Assembly: GCA_963732155.1 (NCBI GenBank)
Contig: CAVSYB010000012.1
Coordinates: forward strand, 62,001-126,000
DNA from: Roseiarcus sp963732155
GTDB lineage: Bacteria; Pseudomonadota; Alphaproteobacteria; Rhizobiales; Beijerinckiaceae
DNA: 64,000 bases
Direction of reading: 5' to 3'
Shown: in pieces, positions 8,397-17,758 of the stretch
How positions within the stretch are numbered: position 1 is the stretch's first letter
How the letters are laid out: every line of letters begins with the position of its first letter
Notes under the pieces: model-generated
The model's database searches: none
The model's input: only the letters and a program-made list of their open reading frames with translations
What the model was told of the DNA's origin: nothing
Position numbers and translations under genes: made by a program

Positions 8397-9776
8397 TCAG
8401 CGGAAGTCGAACGCCGCCGTCATGTCGGCGCTCGCGGCGTCCCGCGTTCCCAGCGGCGCCAGCCCGAACCGCGTCTCGATCAGTTTGAGAATCGCGGTTG
8501 TGTCGTAGACCGTATGATCGACAAAGCCTCGTTTGGCGAAAGGCGAAATCACGATTGTCGGCACCCGCGTGCCGGGTCCCCAGCGGTCGACCTTTGGCGG
8601 CGCCACATGGTCCCAGAGGCCGCCGTTCTCATCATAGGTGACGATGACGACGCTGTCCTTCCAAAGCGGGCTGCGTTCGATAAGGCGCAGCAGCAGGGCG
8701 GTGTGATATTCGCCGGCCAGCACGCTCGCATAGCCCGGATGCTCGTTGTCTTCGCCGCTCGGCTTGAAGAACACCACCGGCGGCAAAGTCGCCTTTTCGA
8801 TCCCTTCGACAAAGTCGACCTCGTCCTTGAGATGCGCCTTCGCCCCCGGCGAGCCCAGCGCGTAGCGCTCGAAATAGGCGAAGGGTTGATGATGGAACTG
8901 GAACAACGGCCCCGGCTTGCCCGCCACAGCCGCATCCCAGCCCCCCGAATACCACGCCCAGTCGATCCCCTTTTCGTCGAGCCGGTCGCCAATCGTCGGA
9001 GCGGTTTGAACAGGGAGCAATCGGGCGGGATCAATCTTTCCGGGAAGCGGCCCGTGAAACGCCAACAGCGTGTTGACCGCGTAGCCGTCCGGCGTCACCG
9101 CGCCGTCCTTGACCAGCACGCCCTTGTCGTCGAGCGCGGCCACCAGATCCGCTGGCGCGCCATCAAATCGCGGCGCACAGGCGCAAATGAACATCATGTG
9201 GTTGAGAAACGAGCCGCCAAACGCCGCGTGGTGGAAATGATCCATCAGCACATAGTCTTTCGCGTAGCGCCAGAGCGGCGCCGGCGAACCGTCGAAATAG
9301 CTCATCACCAACGCGCCCGCGTCGCTCCAGGCGACGTATTTGTCCATTTTGCCGCCGTCGATCTGCAATTGCTCCTGGTAAAAGCGATGCCAGGCGTCGC
9401 CGGTCACTTGCGAAAGGGAAACATAGGGCTCGGCGCGATAGGGTTTGTTCGGCAGGTCGGTCGGAAAGCGCGTGTCGACGATCGGCGGTTTGAAATTGGT
9501 GTTCAGCACGGGCGGCAGTCTGTCATACGGCTTGCCGTCGCGGTCGACCTGGGTCGCGGCGGCGCCGGCGTCGGCGATTCCCGCCGCTCCCGGGTAAAGA
9601 CCGTAGAGCTGATCGAAACTGCGGTTCTCGAGATAGATCGTGATGATGTGATTGATCCGATCGAGCCCGGGGACCGGCTTCGGCGCTTCCTGGCCGAGGA
9701 CCGGCGCCGAAAGGGAGACGACGAGCAGGCCGGCGCCGGCGATGGCGAGACGCGCCGCATCCCGGCAGAATGTCAT
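8397..9776 (-). CDS. Secreted phosphoesterase (acid phosphatase / phospholipase C-like)
   Basis: A 459-residue periplasmic or secreted member of the phosphoesterase family PF04185 (AcpA, phospholipase C). A Sec signal peptide ends near APVLGQEAP. The signature ENRSFDQLYGLYPGA near residue 50 carries the metal-binding and nucleophile region of the family, and VIVTYDENGGLWDHVAPP near residue 380 is the second conserved metal block. No C-terminal phospholipase domains are seen, so phosphatase-type activity is more likely. It lies 13 bases downstream of the SulP gene on the same strand, so they are probably cotranscribed. Confidence 0.85.
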   Translation of the reverse strand: MTFCRDAARLAIAGAGLLVVSLSAPVLGQEAPKPVPGLDRINHIITIYLENRSFDQLYGLYPGAAGIADAGAAATQVDRDGKPYDRLPPVLNTNFKPPIVDTRFPTDLPNKPYRAEPYVSLSQVTGDAWHRFYQEQLQIDGGKMDKYVAWSDAGALVMSYFDGSPAPLWRYAKDYVLMDHFHHAAFGGSFLNHMMFICACAPRFDGAPADLVAALDDKGVLVKDGAVTPDGYAVNTLLAFHGPLPGKIDPARLLPVQTAPTIGDRLDEKGIDWAWYSGGWDAAVAGKPGPLFQFHHQPFAYFERYALGSPGAKAHLKDEVDFVEGIEKATLPPVVFFKPSGEDNEHPGYASVLAGEYHTALLLRLIERSPLWKDSVVIVTYDENGGLWDHVAPPKVDRWGPGTRVPTIVISPFAKRGFVDHTVYDTTAILKLIETRFGLAPLGTRDAASADMTAAFDFR

Positions 9777-9789
9777 GGCTTCGGCTCCT

Positions 9790-11559
9790 TCAGTCGGTTG
9801 CGGGCCCCGCGCAGTCGACCGTCACACCGTAAAGTGACGACGGCGTGACCGGCTTCGCCCGCCCGCCGGCGGAATTGGGCGCCAGCGCTTGAACGGCTTC
9901 CTCGACGCTCTGAAACAGGTGGTCCGCACCGATCAATTTGGCGAGCCCCAGGCGTGCGAAGGCCTCGTGGGCGCGAACCGATTCCAGCCGCGCGAACGCA
10001 ACATCGATCTCTTGTTTGTGCAGACGGCGGATGACGGCGCCCAGCACCTCGGCCGCGGTGTAATCGATGTCGACAAGGCTATTGGCTTCGATCACGACGA
10101 GCCGCACCGACGCCCGGGCGGCGACGAGCGGCTGAATGGCGCGCTGAAAGTCATAGACATTGAGAAAGGACAGCGGCGCCTGCCAGGCGATGACGATCGT
10201 TCCGGCCGACGTCTCGCCGTCCTGGGCGGCGCTTTTCGGCCACCAGATCGACGTGCCGGGAATCCGGACGAATTCGACGATTTGCGAACGAGTCGTCGTC
10301 CACACGCCGTAGAGCAACGAAAGCCCGATCCCGATCCCGACGCCCGGCCCGATCGGCAGAAACAGGATCGCCGCGGTCGTCGCGACGATCAAGATGAACT
10401 CGGCGAAGCTGCGGCGCCAGACGTCGGCGAATATCGAAAGCCGGACGATCCTCTGCGCCACGAACAGCAAAACGCCGGCGAGCGCCGCGTAGGGAACGTG
10501 GGTGAGCAGTCCCGCGCCAAACGCCAGAAGCGCCAGGACGAGACCGGCGCAGAAGAGCGAGCCCAGTTGCGAAACCCCGCCCGTCTCGACGACCGCCGCC
10601 GTTCGCGGCGGACTGGCGTTGAGCGGAAACGCCCCCAGCAGCCCCGCCAGCGCGCTCGCCGCGCCGACCCCCACGAAGTCACGGTTGACGTCCGGCGCGG
10701 CTCCGGCGTCGGAAGGGAACGCGCGCGTCGTCGCCGCGGTCTGCACCATCACGACGACGGCGAGGACGAGAGCCAGCGGGGCGATCTGCGTCAGGTCGTC
10801 CAGCGACGCCGCCGGCATTCTCAAAGAGGGCGCCGCGCCGACGACCTCGCCCAGGGCCAGGACGCCATGATTTTCAAGCCCGAGCGCGCCCACCAGCGCA
10901 GCGGCGCCGGCGACCGCTATCAATGCGCTGGGGATGCGCGGATTGACGCGCTCGCTCGCCAGCATGATCGCCAGGACGCCAAAACCGATAGCGAGCGTGA
11001 CGATATTGGCCGACGGGAGGGAGCGGATCAACGCGGCCGCCCTGTCGATGAACGAGCCGTCGGGCGCGGCGACGCCGAGCAACGCCGGCGTCTGGGAGAG
11101 AACGATATGCCCGGCGATGCCCGCCAGAAAACCGGTGGTGACCGGGATCGACAGAAGATTGGCGATCCAGCCCAGCCGGAGCAACCCGCCGGCGATCAGC
11201 GCCACGCCGACGATCAGCGCCAGCGCGGCCGCAAGGGAAGCGTAGTGCGGCGATCCCGTGGCGGCGGCAAGCGCCAGGCTGCCCGCGAAAATCGGCGCGG
11301 TCGTGGAATCCGCGCCGACCGACATGGCGCGGCTCGAACCGAAAGCGGCGAAGCCGAGAGCGCCGGCGATGATCGCGATGAAACCGATCTGCGGAGCGAA
11401 TCCGCCCAGGCGCGCCGTCGCCATCTGCTCGGGGATGGCGATCGCCGCGAGGGTCAGGCCGGCGATCAGATCGGGTCCGAGATCGGCGAGGCGCCAGCCG
11501 GCGAAGGACGGGAAGATCGGCCAAGGCTTGCGCGCGTCTTCAGGCTGAGTTTCGTCCAT
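9790..11559 (-). CDS. SulP-family anion transporter with STAS domain
   Basis: A 589-residue inner-membrane SulP/SLC26-type transporter for sulfate, bicarbonate or related anions. The N-terminal signature is LIAGLTLAAIAIPEQMATA, followed by about ten to twelve hydrophobic segments. After about residue 440 a cytoplasmic STAS domain follows (LVVIEANSLVDIDYTAAEVL). The anion cannot be assigned. A short tail of about 30 residues after the STAS domain is unusual but not informative. It is the upstream gene of a likely two-gene unit with the secreted phosphoesterase, which would fit scavenging of inorganic anions. Confidence 0.9.
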   Translation of the reverse strand: MDETQPEDARKPWPIFPSFAGWRLADLGPDLIAGLTLAAIAIPEQMATARLGGFAPQIGFIAIIAGALGFAAFGSSRAMSVGADSTTAPIFAGSLALAAATGSPHYASLAAALALIVGVALIAGGLLRLGWIANLLSIPVTTGFLAGIAGHIVLSQTPALLGVAAPDGSFIDRAAALIRSLPSANIVTLAIGFGVLAIMLASERVNPRIPSALIAVAGAAALVGALGLENHGVLALGEVVGAAPSLRMPAASLDDLTQIAPLALVLAVVVMVQTAATTRAFPSDAGAAPDVNRDFVGVGAASALAGLLGAFPLNASPPRTAAVVETGGVSQLGSLFCAGLVLALLAFGAGLLTHVPYAALAGVLLFVAQRIVRLSIFADVWRRSFAEFILIVATTAAILFLPIGPGVGIGIGLSLLYGVWTTTRSQIVEFVRIPGTSIWWPKSAAQDGETSAGTIVIAWQAPLSFLNVYDFQRAIQPLVAARASVRLVVIEANSLVDIDYTAAEVLGAVIRRLHKQEIDVAFARLESVRAHEAFARLGLAKLIGADHLFQSVEEAVQALAPNSAGGRAKPVTPSSLYGVTVDCAGPATD

Positions 11560-11791
11560 CGAATTGGGCCGCCCGGTCTACCGCTTGAGCGATATGAGAT
11601 CGTTGAGTCGGCGCCGTCAATGCGTCGCCCTGAGGCGGTCGCCGGAGTCGGGTCGTCGGCCGCCGCCGCGGCGCAGCGGGACTCGTCGCGCTGGCGCGCC
11701 GTCCTGCGACGGCGCAGAATGCACGCCGCCTCGACTGCCAAAACGACCGCAGCCTCGACAACAGCGGCCGAGGCGTGATCGGGAGGCGAAG

Positions 11792-12331
11792 GTGCTGCTT
11801 CGACGGTTGGCTTTGGCGATCGGATTGCTATGCGCCCTCGTCGGCTCGCAACTGCCGGAATTCGCCCAGCAATATCGTCAACGCCTCGGCGGCGCCCTCG
11901 ACGAGCTCCGTCGCGTGATCGCGCAATTCGACAGCGAGGCCGAGGGCCAGTCGCTGACGCGGGCGCAGGGAATCCAGCGATTGAAGGGCAACGAGGAGAC
12001 TCTGGCGCGCGAGCGCGGCCTCGCCATGGAGCGCGACATCGATCGCGCCGACCGGCTCGGCCGCCAGCAGGAAGCGTTTCAGAGCGGCGGTCCGGTCACC
12101 CGCCTGGCGGCGCTGATGGAGAATTTCGATCCCGCAACTGCGACTCAGGCGATCAGGAGTTTTGAGCCCGCCGTTCCCATAACGATCGAGGCCTTCGCGG
12201 TCGCCGGCGCCGCGTTCGTGTTCGGGTTGGGCGCCACCCATCTGGTCGCCTGGCCGATTCGTCGCAGGTTTCGGCGGCGTACGGGCGGCCTGACGACCCA
12301 TGGGCGCCTGCGAGCCTTTGATCGGTCATGA
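11792..12331 (+). CDS. DUF2937 family protein
   Basis: I chose the GTG at 11792 because GGGAGG lies at 11781-11786 and the family begins exactly at LLRRLALAIGLLCALVGSQLP; longer upstream readings are low-quality sequence. The product has 179 residues: an N-terminal membrane helix, a periplasmic or cytoplasmic helical segment rich in Glu and Arg (about 20-130) with LPEFAQQYRQRLGGALDEL, and a second membrane helix (ITIEAFAVAGAAFVFGLGA), then a basic tail. This matches DUF2937, conserved small membrane proteins of unknown function. Divergent from the SulP gene, 232 bases apart. Confidence 0.8.
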   Translation: MLLRRLALAIGLLCALVGSQLPEFAQQYRQRLGGALDELRRVIAQFDSEAEGQSLTRAQGIQRLKGNEETLARERGLAMERDIDRADRLGRQQEAFQSGGPVTRLAALMENFDPATATQAIRSFEPAVPITIEAFAVAGAAFVFGLGATHLVAWPIRRRFRRRTGGLTTHGRLRAFDRS

Positions 12332-12668
12332 CGATGGGCCCATGTTCACGCCATTTCACACGCCGCGCCCGATAATCCTTGCGAATACACCAGGCAATGC
12401 GTGGAGGGCAGGCCGCAGAGCCTCGACTTCGAGCGGGATTCCTTGTAATGCCGGCCCAACGCCGCCGCGCGCCTGTGAGCCGCGAATGGTCGCCGGCCTT
12501 GGCTTCACATGAGGGTGATCGGCGATTCTTTCGGCGATTTTAGTTGACACCAGGACGAATTGTCGTTGACTCGATGCTAGCATGCGACCTTGGGATTAGG
12601 CGGTTCAGCCGTTTAACGAGAAAAAAAGAGACGGAGGCGAACATCAAAGAACCTCCGGGGAGAATTGT
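12332..12668. other. 337-base gene-free stretch upstream of the Kor operon
   Basis: No convincing gene is seen. Near its right end there is a relatively AT-rich zone with two TTGAC hexamers (12544-12549 and 12566-12571) and a perfect 10-base palindrome ATGCTAGCAT at 12574-12583. No -10 hexamer at proper spacing could be fitted with confidence. CGGAGG at 12632-12637 can pair with CCTCCG at 12652-12657, just before the GTG of the first Kor gene. That is a possible leader hairpin next to the GGGGAGA ribosome binding site at 12657-12663. Confidence 0.4.
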
Positions 12669-14459
12669 GTGAAGGCGACCGATATCTCCCAAGCCGATTA
12701 CTTTCATAAAGTGGTCGATTGCCAGTGGGCGTGCCCGGCTCATACGCCGGTGCCCGAATATATCCGGCGCATTTCGGCCGGGGACTATCTCGGCGCCTAT
12801 ATGATCAACTGGCAGTCGAACGTCTTTCCCGGCATTCTCGGGCGCACCTGCGACCGCCCCTGCGAGCCGGCCTGCCGCCGGGGCCGCGTCGAAGAGCAGC
12901 CGGTGGCGATCTGCCGCCTCAAGCGCGTCGCCGCCGACTATAAGGGAGACGTTTCGGCCCTGATGCCGAAGCCGCCGTGGACGCTCAACGGCAAACGCGT
13001 CGCCTGCGTCGGCGCCGGGCCGGCCTCCCTGACGGTGGCGCGAGATTTGGCGCCGCTCGGCTACGAGGTCGTCGTCTTCGACGCCGACCCGCGCGCCGGC
13101 GGCATGATGCGCAGCCAGATCCCGAAATTCCGGCTGCCCGACGCGGTGATCGACGAGGAAGTGGGCTATGTGCTTGACGGGGGCGTCGAATTCGTCGCCG
13201 GCCGGCGCATCGACAGCCTGAAGGCGCTGCTCGGCGAAGGCTATGACGCGATCTTCGTCGGGAGCGGCGCGCCGCGCGGCCGCGACCTCTCGCTGCCGGG
13301 CCGCGAGGCGGCGGCGGCGAACATCCGCGTCGGCATCGACTGGCTGGCGAGCGTTTCGTTCGGCCACACCCATTCGATCGGCCGCCGGGTGATCGTGCTC
13401 GGCGGCGGCAACACCGCGATGGACTGTTGCCGCTCGTCGCGGCGATTGGGCGGCGTCGACGTCAAGGTCGTCGTGCGCTCCGGCTTCGCCGAGATGAAAG
13501 CCTCGCCCTGGGAAAAGGAAGACGCCATTCACGAGGGCGTTCCGATCCTCAACTATCACGTCCCCAAGGCTTTCCTTCATGAGCGCGGACGGCTGACCGG
13601 CATGACGTTCGAGAAGGTCGCGGCCTCGAGGGACGCCGCCGGCCGCCGCGTTCTGTCGCCGACCGGCGAGCCCCCGGTCCACATCGAATGCGACGACGTG
13701 CTGATCGCCGTCGGGCAGGAAAACGCCTTTCCCTGGATCGAGGCCGACGCCGGCGTGGCTTTCGGCCCGGACGGCCTGCCCAGGCTCGACGCGATCACCT
13801 TCCAGTCGACCCTTCCCTCGGTTTTTTTCGGGGGCGACTCGGCGCTCGGCCCGAAGAACATCATCACCGCGGTCGCGCATGGCCACGAGGCGGCGATTTC
13901 GATCGACGCCCTCTGCCGCGGCGAAAGCCTCGCCGTTCGCCCGCCGCCGATGACCAATCTGCTCAGCCAGAAGATGGGCATCCACGAATGGGCCTACGAC
14001 AATGCGATCACCATCGACCGGCGGTTCAAGGTTCCGCAGACCGACATCGCGCTGGCGCTGAAGAACATCGGCGCCGAAGTCGAACTGGGCTTTGACCCGG
14101 TCGTGGCGTTCGCTGAAGCGCAGCGCTGCCTCAACTGCGACGTGCAGACCGTGTTCTCGGCGCCCGCGTGCATCGAATGCGACGCCTGCGTCGACATTTG
14201 TCCGACCGATTGCATCTCCTTCGTGCCGAACGCGGCGGAAGATGCGCTGCGAGCCTCTCTGAACGCGCCGTCGACCAATCTCGCCCAGGCGATCTACGTG
14301 TCGGAGCCGCTCAAGACCGGGCGAGTCATGGCCAAGGACGAAGACCTCTGCTTGCATTGCGGGCTGTGCGCCGAGCGCTGTCCGACCGGCGCCTGGGACA
14401 TGCAGAAATTCACACTCGACATGGCGCAAGCGGAGCATGCATGCCGATCCAGGGCGTGA
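12669..14459 (+). CDS. FAD/NAD(P)- and 4Fe-4S-binding subunit of a 2-oxoacid oxidoreductase (GltD-like)
   Basis: A 596-residue fusion. Residues 1-95 are the Cys-rich N-domain of GltD-like proteins (CQWACPAHTPVPEYIRRI, then GRTCDRPCEPACRRG). Next come an FAD Rossmann motif (VACVGAGPASLTVARDLA) and a nucleotide-binding Rossmann motif (VIVLGGGNTAMDCC), then two ferredoxin-type 4Fe-4S motifs (CIECDACVDICPTDC and CLHCGLCAERCPTG). It is the first gene of the operon and overlaps korA by 19 bases. The probable role is to pass electrons between NAD(P)H and the 2-oxoacid:ferredoxin oxidoreductase. Start is GTG with a GGGGAGA Shine-Dalgarno. Confidence 0.85.
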   Translation: MKATDISQADYFHKVVDCQWACPAHTPVPEYIRRISAGDYLGAYMINWQSNVFPGILGRTCDRPCEPACRRGRVEEQPVAICRLKRVAADYKGDVSALMPKPPWTLNGKRVACVGAGPASLTVARDLAPLGYEVVVFDADPRAGGMMRSQIPKFRLPDAVIDEEVGYVLDGGVEFVAGRRIDSLKALLGEGYDAIFVGSGAPRGRDLSLPGREAAAANIRVGIDWLASVSFGHTHSIGRRVIVLGGGNTAMDCCRSSRRLGGVDVKVVVRSGFAEMKASPWEKEDAIHEGVPILNYHVPKAFLHERGRLTGMTFEKVAASRDAAGRRVLSPTGEPPVHIECDDVLIAVGQENAFPWIEADAGVAFGPDGLPRLDAITFQSTLPSVFFGGDSALGPKNIITAVAHGHEAAISIDALCRGESLAVRPPPMTNLLSQKMGIHEWAYDNAITIDRRFKVPQTDIALALKNIGAEVELGFDPVVAFAEAQRCLNCDVQTVFSAPACIECDACVDICPTDCISFVPNAAEDALRASLNAPSTNLAQAIYVSEPLKTGRVMAKDEDLCLHCGLCAERCPTGAWDMQKFTLDMAQAEHACRSRA

Positions 14460-16276
14460 ACGACTTCGTCATTCGCTTTGCGAATGTCAACGGCTCCGGC
14501 TCGGCCAGCGCCAACCTGCTGTTCGCGCGCTCGATTCTTCGGATGGGCGCGCCGATCGCGCCGCGCAACATCTTCCCCTCGAACATTCAGGGCTTGCCGA
14601 CCTGGTACGAGGTTCGGGTCACCGCCGAAGGCCATCTGGGCGCGCGCGGCGGGACCGACATGATGGTCGCGATGAACCCGCAGACCTTCGACCAGGACGT
14701 CGCGTCGATCGAGCCGGGCGGCTACCTGTTCTACAATTCCTCGCGACCGATTCCGGCCTCGAGGCTGCGCGACGACATCGTCGTCCTCGGCATGCCGCTG
14801 ATGGATATTTGCGCGCGGGAATTCGCCGAGCCGCGGCAGCGCCAGCTCTTCAAGAACATCGTCTATGTCGGGGCGCTCGCCGCGCTGCTCGACATTGAAA
14901 TCGGCGCCGTCGAGAAGCTGATCGTCGAACAGTTCAAAGGCAAGGACCGTTTGACCGCGCCAAATCTTCGGGCGCTGCGCCTCGGTTACGACGACGCCAG
15001 ATCCCGCTTCGCCTGCCCGCTCGGCATTCGCGTGGCGCGCAGCGACGCGGTGGGCGATCGCATTCTGGCGGATGGGAATTTCGCGGCGGCGCTCGGCGCG
15101 GTCTACGGCGGCGCCACGGTCTGCGCGTGGTATCCGATTACGCCATCGACTTCGTTGGCCGAGGCGTTCGAGAAGAATTGCGCGCGGCTGCGGGTCGACA
15201 AGGCGACCGGCCAAAAGCGCTATGCGATCCTCCAGGCCGAGGACGAAATCGCCGCGATCGGCATGGTGGTCGGCGCGGGATGGAACGGCGCCCGCGCGTT
15301 CACCGCGACGTCCGGGCCGGGCGTCTCGCTGATGCAGGAGTTTCTCGGCCTCGCCTATTTCGCCGAAATTCCGGCCGTGGTGTTCGACGTGCAGCGCGGC
15401 GGGCCGTCGACCGGCATGCCGACGCGCACGCAGCAGTCGGACGTGCTGGCCTGCGCCTTCGCTTCGCACGGCGACACCAGGCATGTCCTGCTGTTCCCCG
15501 ACGGCCCCGGCGAGGCCTTCGAGTTCGGCGCGCGCGCGTTCGACCTGGCGGAGCGGCTGCAGACGCCGATTTTCGTCATGCTCGACCTCGACATCGGCAT
15601 GAACGCCCGCCTCACCCCGCCATTCCGTTGGGACGATTCGCGCAAGTTCGACCGCGGCAAGGTGATGTCGGCGGCCGAACTCGAAGCCGGCCGCGAATTC
15701 GGCCGCTATCTCGACGTCGACGGCGACGGCGTGCCGTGGCGCACCATTCCCGGCGCCCATCCGACGCGCGGCGCCTATTTCACGCGCGGCACCAGCCGCG
15801 ACCGCTACGCCCGCTACACCGAAGAGGGCGGCGCCTACGTCGACAACATGGAACGGCTGCTGCGCAAGTTCGACACCGCGCGCAAGCTCGCGCCGCGCGC
15901 CGAACTGCGCGGCGCGGCGCAGCCGACCCGCGTCGGGGTGATCCATTACGGCTCGACCGCGGCGGCGATGGACGAGGCGGCCGGACTGCTCGTCCGCGAC
16001 GGGGTGCACGTCGACGCGCTGCGCATTCGCGCCTTTCCGTTCGGTCCGGAGGTCGGGCAATTCATCGCCGCGCACGAACAGGTGTTCGTCGTCGAGCAGA
16101 ATCGCGACGCGCAGATGCGCACCCTGCTGATGACCGACCTGGGGATCGACCCGGCGCAACTGGTGGCGATCCTGCATTATGACGGCGCGCCGATCACCGC
16201 CCGTTTCATCCGCCGCGAGATCGCCGCCCTGTCGCGCGGCTTTGCGACGCCGCTGAGAAGAGAAACCGTGTCGTGA
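14441..16276 (+). CDS. korA: 2-oxoacid:ferredoxin oxidoreductase, fused gamma-alpha subunit
   Basis: A 611-residue subunit. Residues 1-190 are the gamma (POR_N gamma) domain: FANVNGSGSASANLLFARSI and GHLGARGGTDMMVAMNP. From about residue 205 the alpha pyrimidine-binding domain follows: YPITPSTSLAEAFEKN, then QAEDEIAAIGMVVGAGWNGA and TATSGPGVSLMQEFLG. QRGGPSTGMPTRTQQSD is typical of 2-oxoglutarate and related oxidoreductases (Kor). With KorB it oxidatively decarboxylates a 2-oxoacid to acyl-CoA, reducing ferredoxin. I chose the ATG at 14441 because the domain starts immediately after it. 2-Oxoglutarate is the likely but unproven substrate. Confidence 0.88.
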   Translation: MPIQGVNDFVIRFANVNGSGSASANLLFARSILRMGAPIAPRNIFPSNIQGLPTWYEVRVTAEGHLGARGGTDMMVAMNPQTFDQDVASIEPGGYLFYNSSRPIPASRLRDDIVVLGMPLMDICAREFAEPRQRQLFKNIVYVGALAALLDIEIGAVEKLIVEQFKGKDRLTAPNLRALRLGYDDARSRFACPLGIRVARSDAVGDRILADGNFAAALGAVYGGATVCAWYPITPSTSLAEAFEKNCARLRVDKATGQKRYAILQAEDEIAAIGMVVGAGWNGARAFTATSGPGVSLMQEFLGLAYFAEIPAVVFDVQRGGPSTGMPTRTQQSDVLACAFASHGDTRHVLLFPDGPGEAFEFGARAFDLAERLQTPIFVMLDLDIGMNARLTPPFRWDDSRKFDRGKVMSAAELEAGREFGRYLDVDGDGVPWRTIPGAHPTRGAYFTRGTSRDRYARYTEEGGAYVDNMERLLRKFDTARKLAPRAELRGAAQPTRVGVIHYGSTAAAMDEAAGLLVRDGVHVDALRIRAFPFGPEVGQFIAAHEQVFVVEQNRDAQMRTLLMTDLGIDPAQLVAILHYDGAPITARFIRREIAALSRGFATPLRRETVS

Positions 16277-17328
16277 CCTATCTGGCCAAGCCGAAATTCC
16301 AGCGCTCCGACCTGCCGGTCAACGAACTCGGCTTCACCCACCGCGACTACGAAGGCGCGATTTCGACGCTATGCGCCGGCTGCGGCCACGATTCGATCAG
16401 CGCGGCGATCATCCGCGCCTGCTTCGAGCTCAGCCTGCCGCCCCATCGCATCGCCAAGCTCAGCGGCATCGGCTGCTCCTCGAAGACGCCGACCTACATG
16501 CTCGGCCAGAGCCACGGCTTCAATTCGGTGCACGGCCGCATGCCGTCGGTGCTCACCGGCGCGAGTCTGGCCAACCGCGAATTGACCTATCTCGGCGTCT
16601 CCGGCGACGGCGACACCGCCTCGATCGGCCTCGGGCAGTTCGCCCATGCGATGCGCCGCGGCGTCGACATGGTCTACATCGTCGAGAACAACGGGGTTTA
16701 CGGCCTGACCAAGGGGCAGTTCTCGGCGACCTCCGACCGCGGCTCGAAGAGCAAGAAGGGCGTCGAAAACCCGGATTCGCCGATCGATCTGGCCGCTCTG
16801 GCGGTGCAGCTCGGCGCGACCTTCGTGGCGCGCAGCTTCTCCGGCGACAAGGACCAGCTCGTGCCGCTGATCAAGGCGGCCTTCGAGCATCGCGGCGCGG
16901 CGTTCATCGACGTGATCTCGCCCTGCGTCGCGTTCAACAACCACGAAGGCTCGACCAAGAGCTTCGATTACGTGCGCGCCCACAATTCCGCGCTGAATTC
17001 CCTCGATTTCGTCGCCGGCCGCGCGCCGATCGAGATCGACTATCCCGCCGGGCGCACCCGGACCGTCGCGCTGCACGACGGCACGGCGATCCGCCTGCAC
17101 AAGCTCGCCGACGACCACGATTTTACCGATCGCTCGGCGGCGCTCGCGGCGCTCGAACACCGCCGCGCCAAAGGCGAGATCGTCACCGGCCTGATCTACC
17201 TCAACGAAGAGGCGGTCCCCCTGCACGACCGCCTGAACATGTCAGCGACGCCGCTCAACGCGCTGACCGAGCCCGACCTCTGCCCGGGCTCGAAGGCGCT
17301 GGAGGCGATCAACGCGGGGTTGCGGTAG
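16273..17328 (+). CDS. korB: 2-oxoacid:ferredoxin oxidoreductase, beta subunit
   Basis: A 351-residue thiamine diphosphate-binding subunit. The TPP and magnesium motif is in GDGDTASIGLGQFAHAMRRG with VYIVENNGVYG following. The conserved cysteines that with others bind the 4Fe-4S cluster include LCAGCGHDSISAAI near the N-terminus, SGIGCSS, and ISPCVAFNNHEGSTKS. It starts with GTG overlapping the korA TGA by four bases (GTGA), so translation is coupled. Length is that of Kor-type beta subunits. The operon ends here and a 430-base gene-free stretch follows. Confidence 0.92.
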   Translation: MTYLAKPKFQRSDLPVNELGFTHRDYEGAISTLCAGCGHDSISAAIIRACFELSLPPHRIAKLSGIGCSSKTPTYMLGQSHGFNSVHGRMPSVLTGASLANRELTYLGVSGDGDTASIGLGQFAHAMRRGVDMVYIVENNGVYGLTKGQFSATSDRGSKSKKGVENPDSPIDLAALAVQLGATFVARSFSGDKDQLVPLIKAAFEHRGAAFIDVISPCVAFNNHEGSTKSFDYVRAHNSALNSLDFVAGRAPIEIDYPAGRTRTVALHDGTAIRLHKLADDHDFTDRSAALAALEHRRAKGEIVTGLIYLNEEAVPLHDRLNMSATPLNALTEPDLCPGSKALEAINAGLR

Positions 17329-17758
17329 GGGGCGGCGGCGGGTCAAAGGCGCGGCCGACAAATCCTTTCCGAAAACCGGAATCCATGGTAGCTTCGAGCT
17401 GCGCGGCTCTGCCGTGGAGCACGCGGGTTTCCAACGGAGCCCGTCAAAAACCCAAAAAACGCGATTTCCAAATTTTTTCGGCGCTAACCTTCTGAAATTC
17501 CCCAATTCCGCCAAATAAATCTTTGGAAAAGTTTGGAAATCGGATCGAAAACAAAGGGAAATTCGGAACGCTGTCGGCGAATCCGAGCGATTTCCGAGAG
17601 AAAATCTGGAAAAAGCGTGCACGGCGACGGACCCGCTTCCCTCGGACGGGCGGAGGGCGGACGCGGCAGGCCTCCCCGCGCGCCGCCAAGACTTTTGGCC
17701 GCGCCTTGCATAGGATGGCCGGCGGTCCCCGCCCTTTCCTAGACAGCTCCCGCCCCGC
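17329..17758. repeat. Gene-free 430-base stretch with an A/T-rich GAAA-repeat element
   Basis: From about 17441 to 17612 the base composition drops well below that of its neighbours and consists of many short GGAAA / TTTCC runs. A perfect 10-base inverted repeat GATTTCCAAA (17463-17472) and TTTGGAAATC (17532-17541) brackets the middle, and another GATTTCC follows at 17588. In one frame it reads as a phenylalanine-rich peptide (FPNFSKDLFGGIGEF). I recall similar peptides as spurious proteins in other Hyphomicrobiales, which would fit a dispersed intergenic repeat. Upstream (17329-17440) and downstream (17613-17758) I see nothing recognisable. Confidence 0.5.

Noticed and set aside
9889..11778. 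A plus-strand frame of about 630 codons opposite the SulP gene
   Set aside because: Extremely charged, repetitive Asp/Arg/Gly composition typical of an antisense frame; SulP motifs are unambiguous on the other strand.
12544..12571. TTGACA and TTGACT as -35 boxes for the Kor operon
   Set aside because: No acceptable -10 hexamer at 16-18 bases from either; only noted in the intergenic entry.
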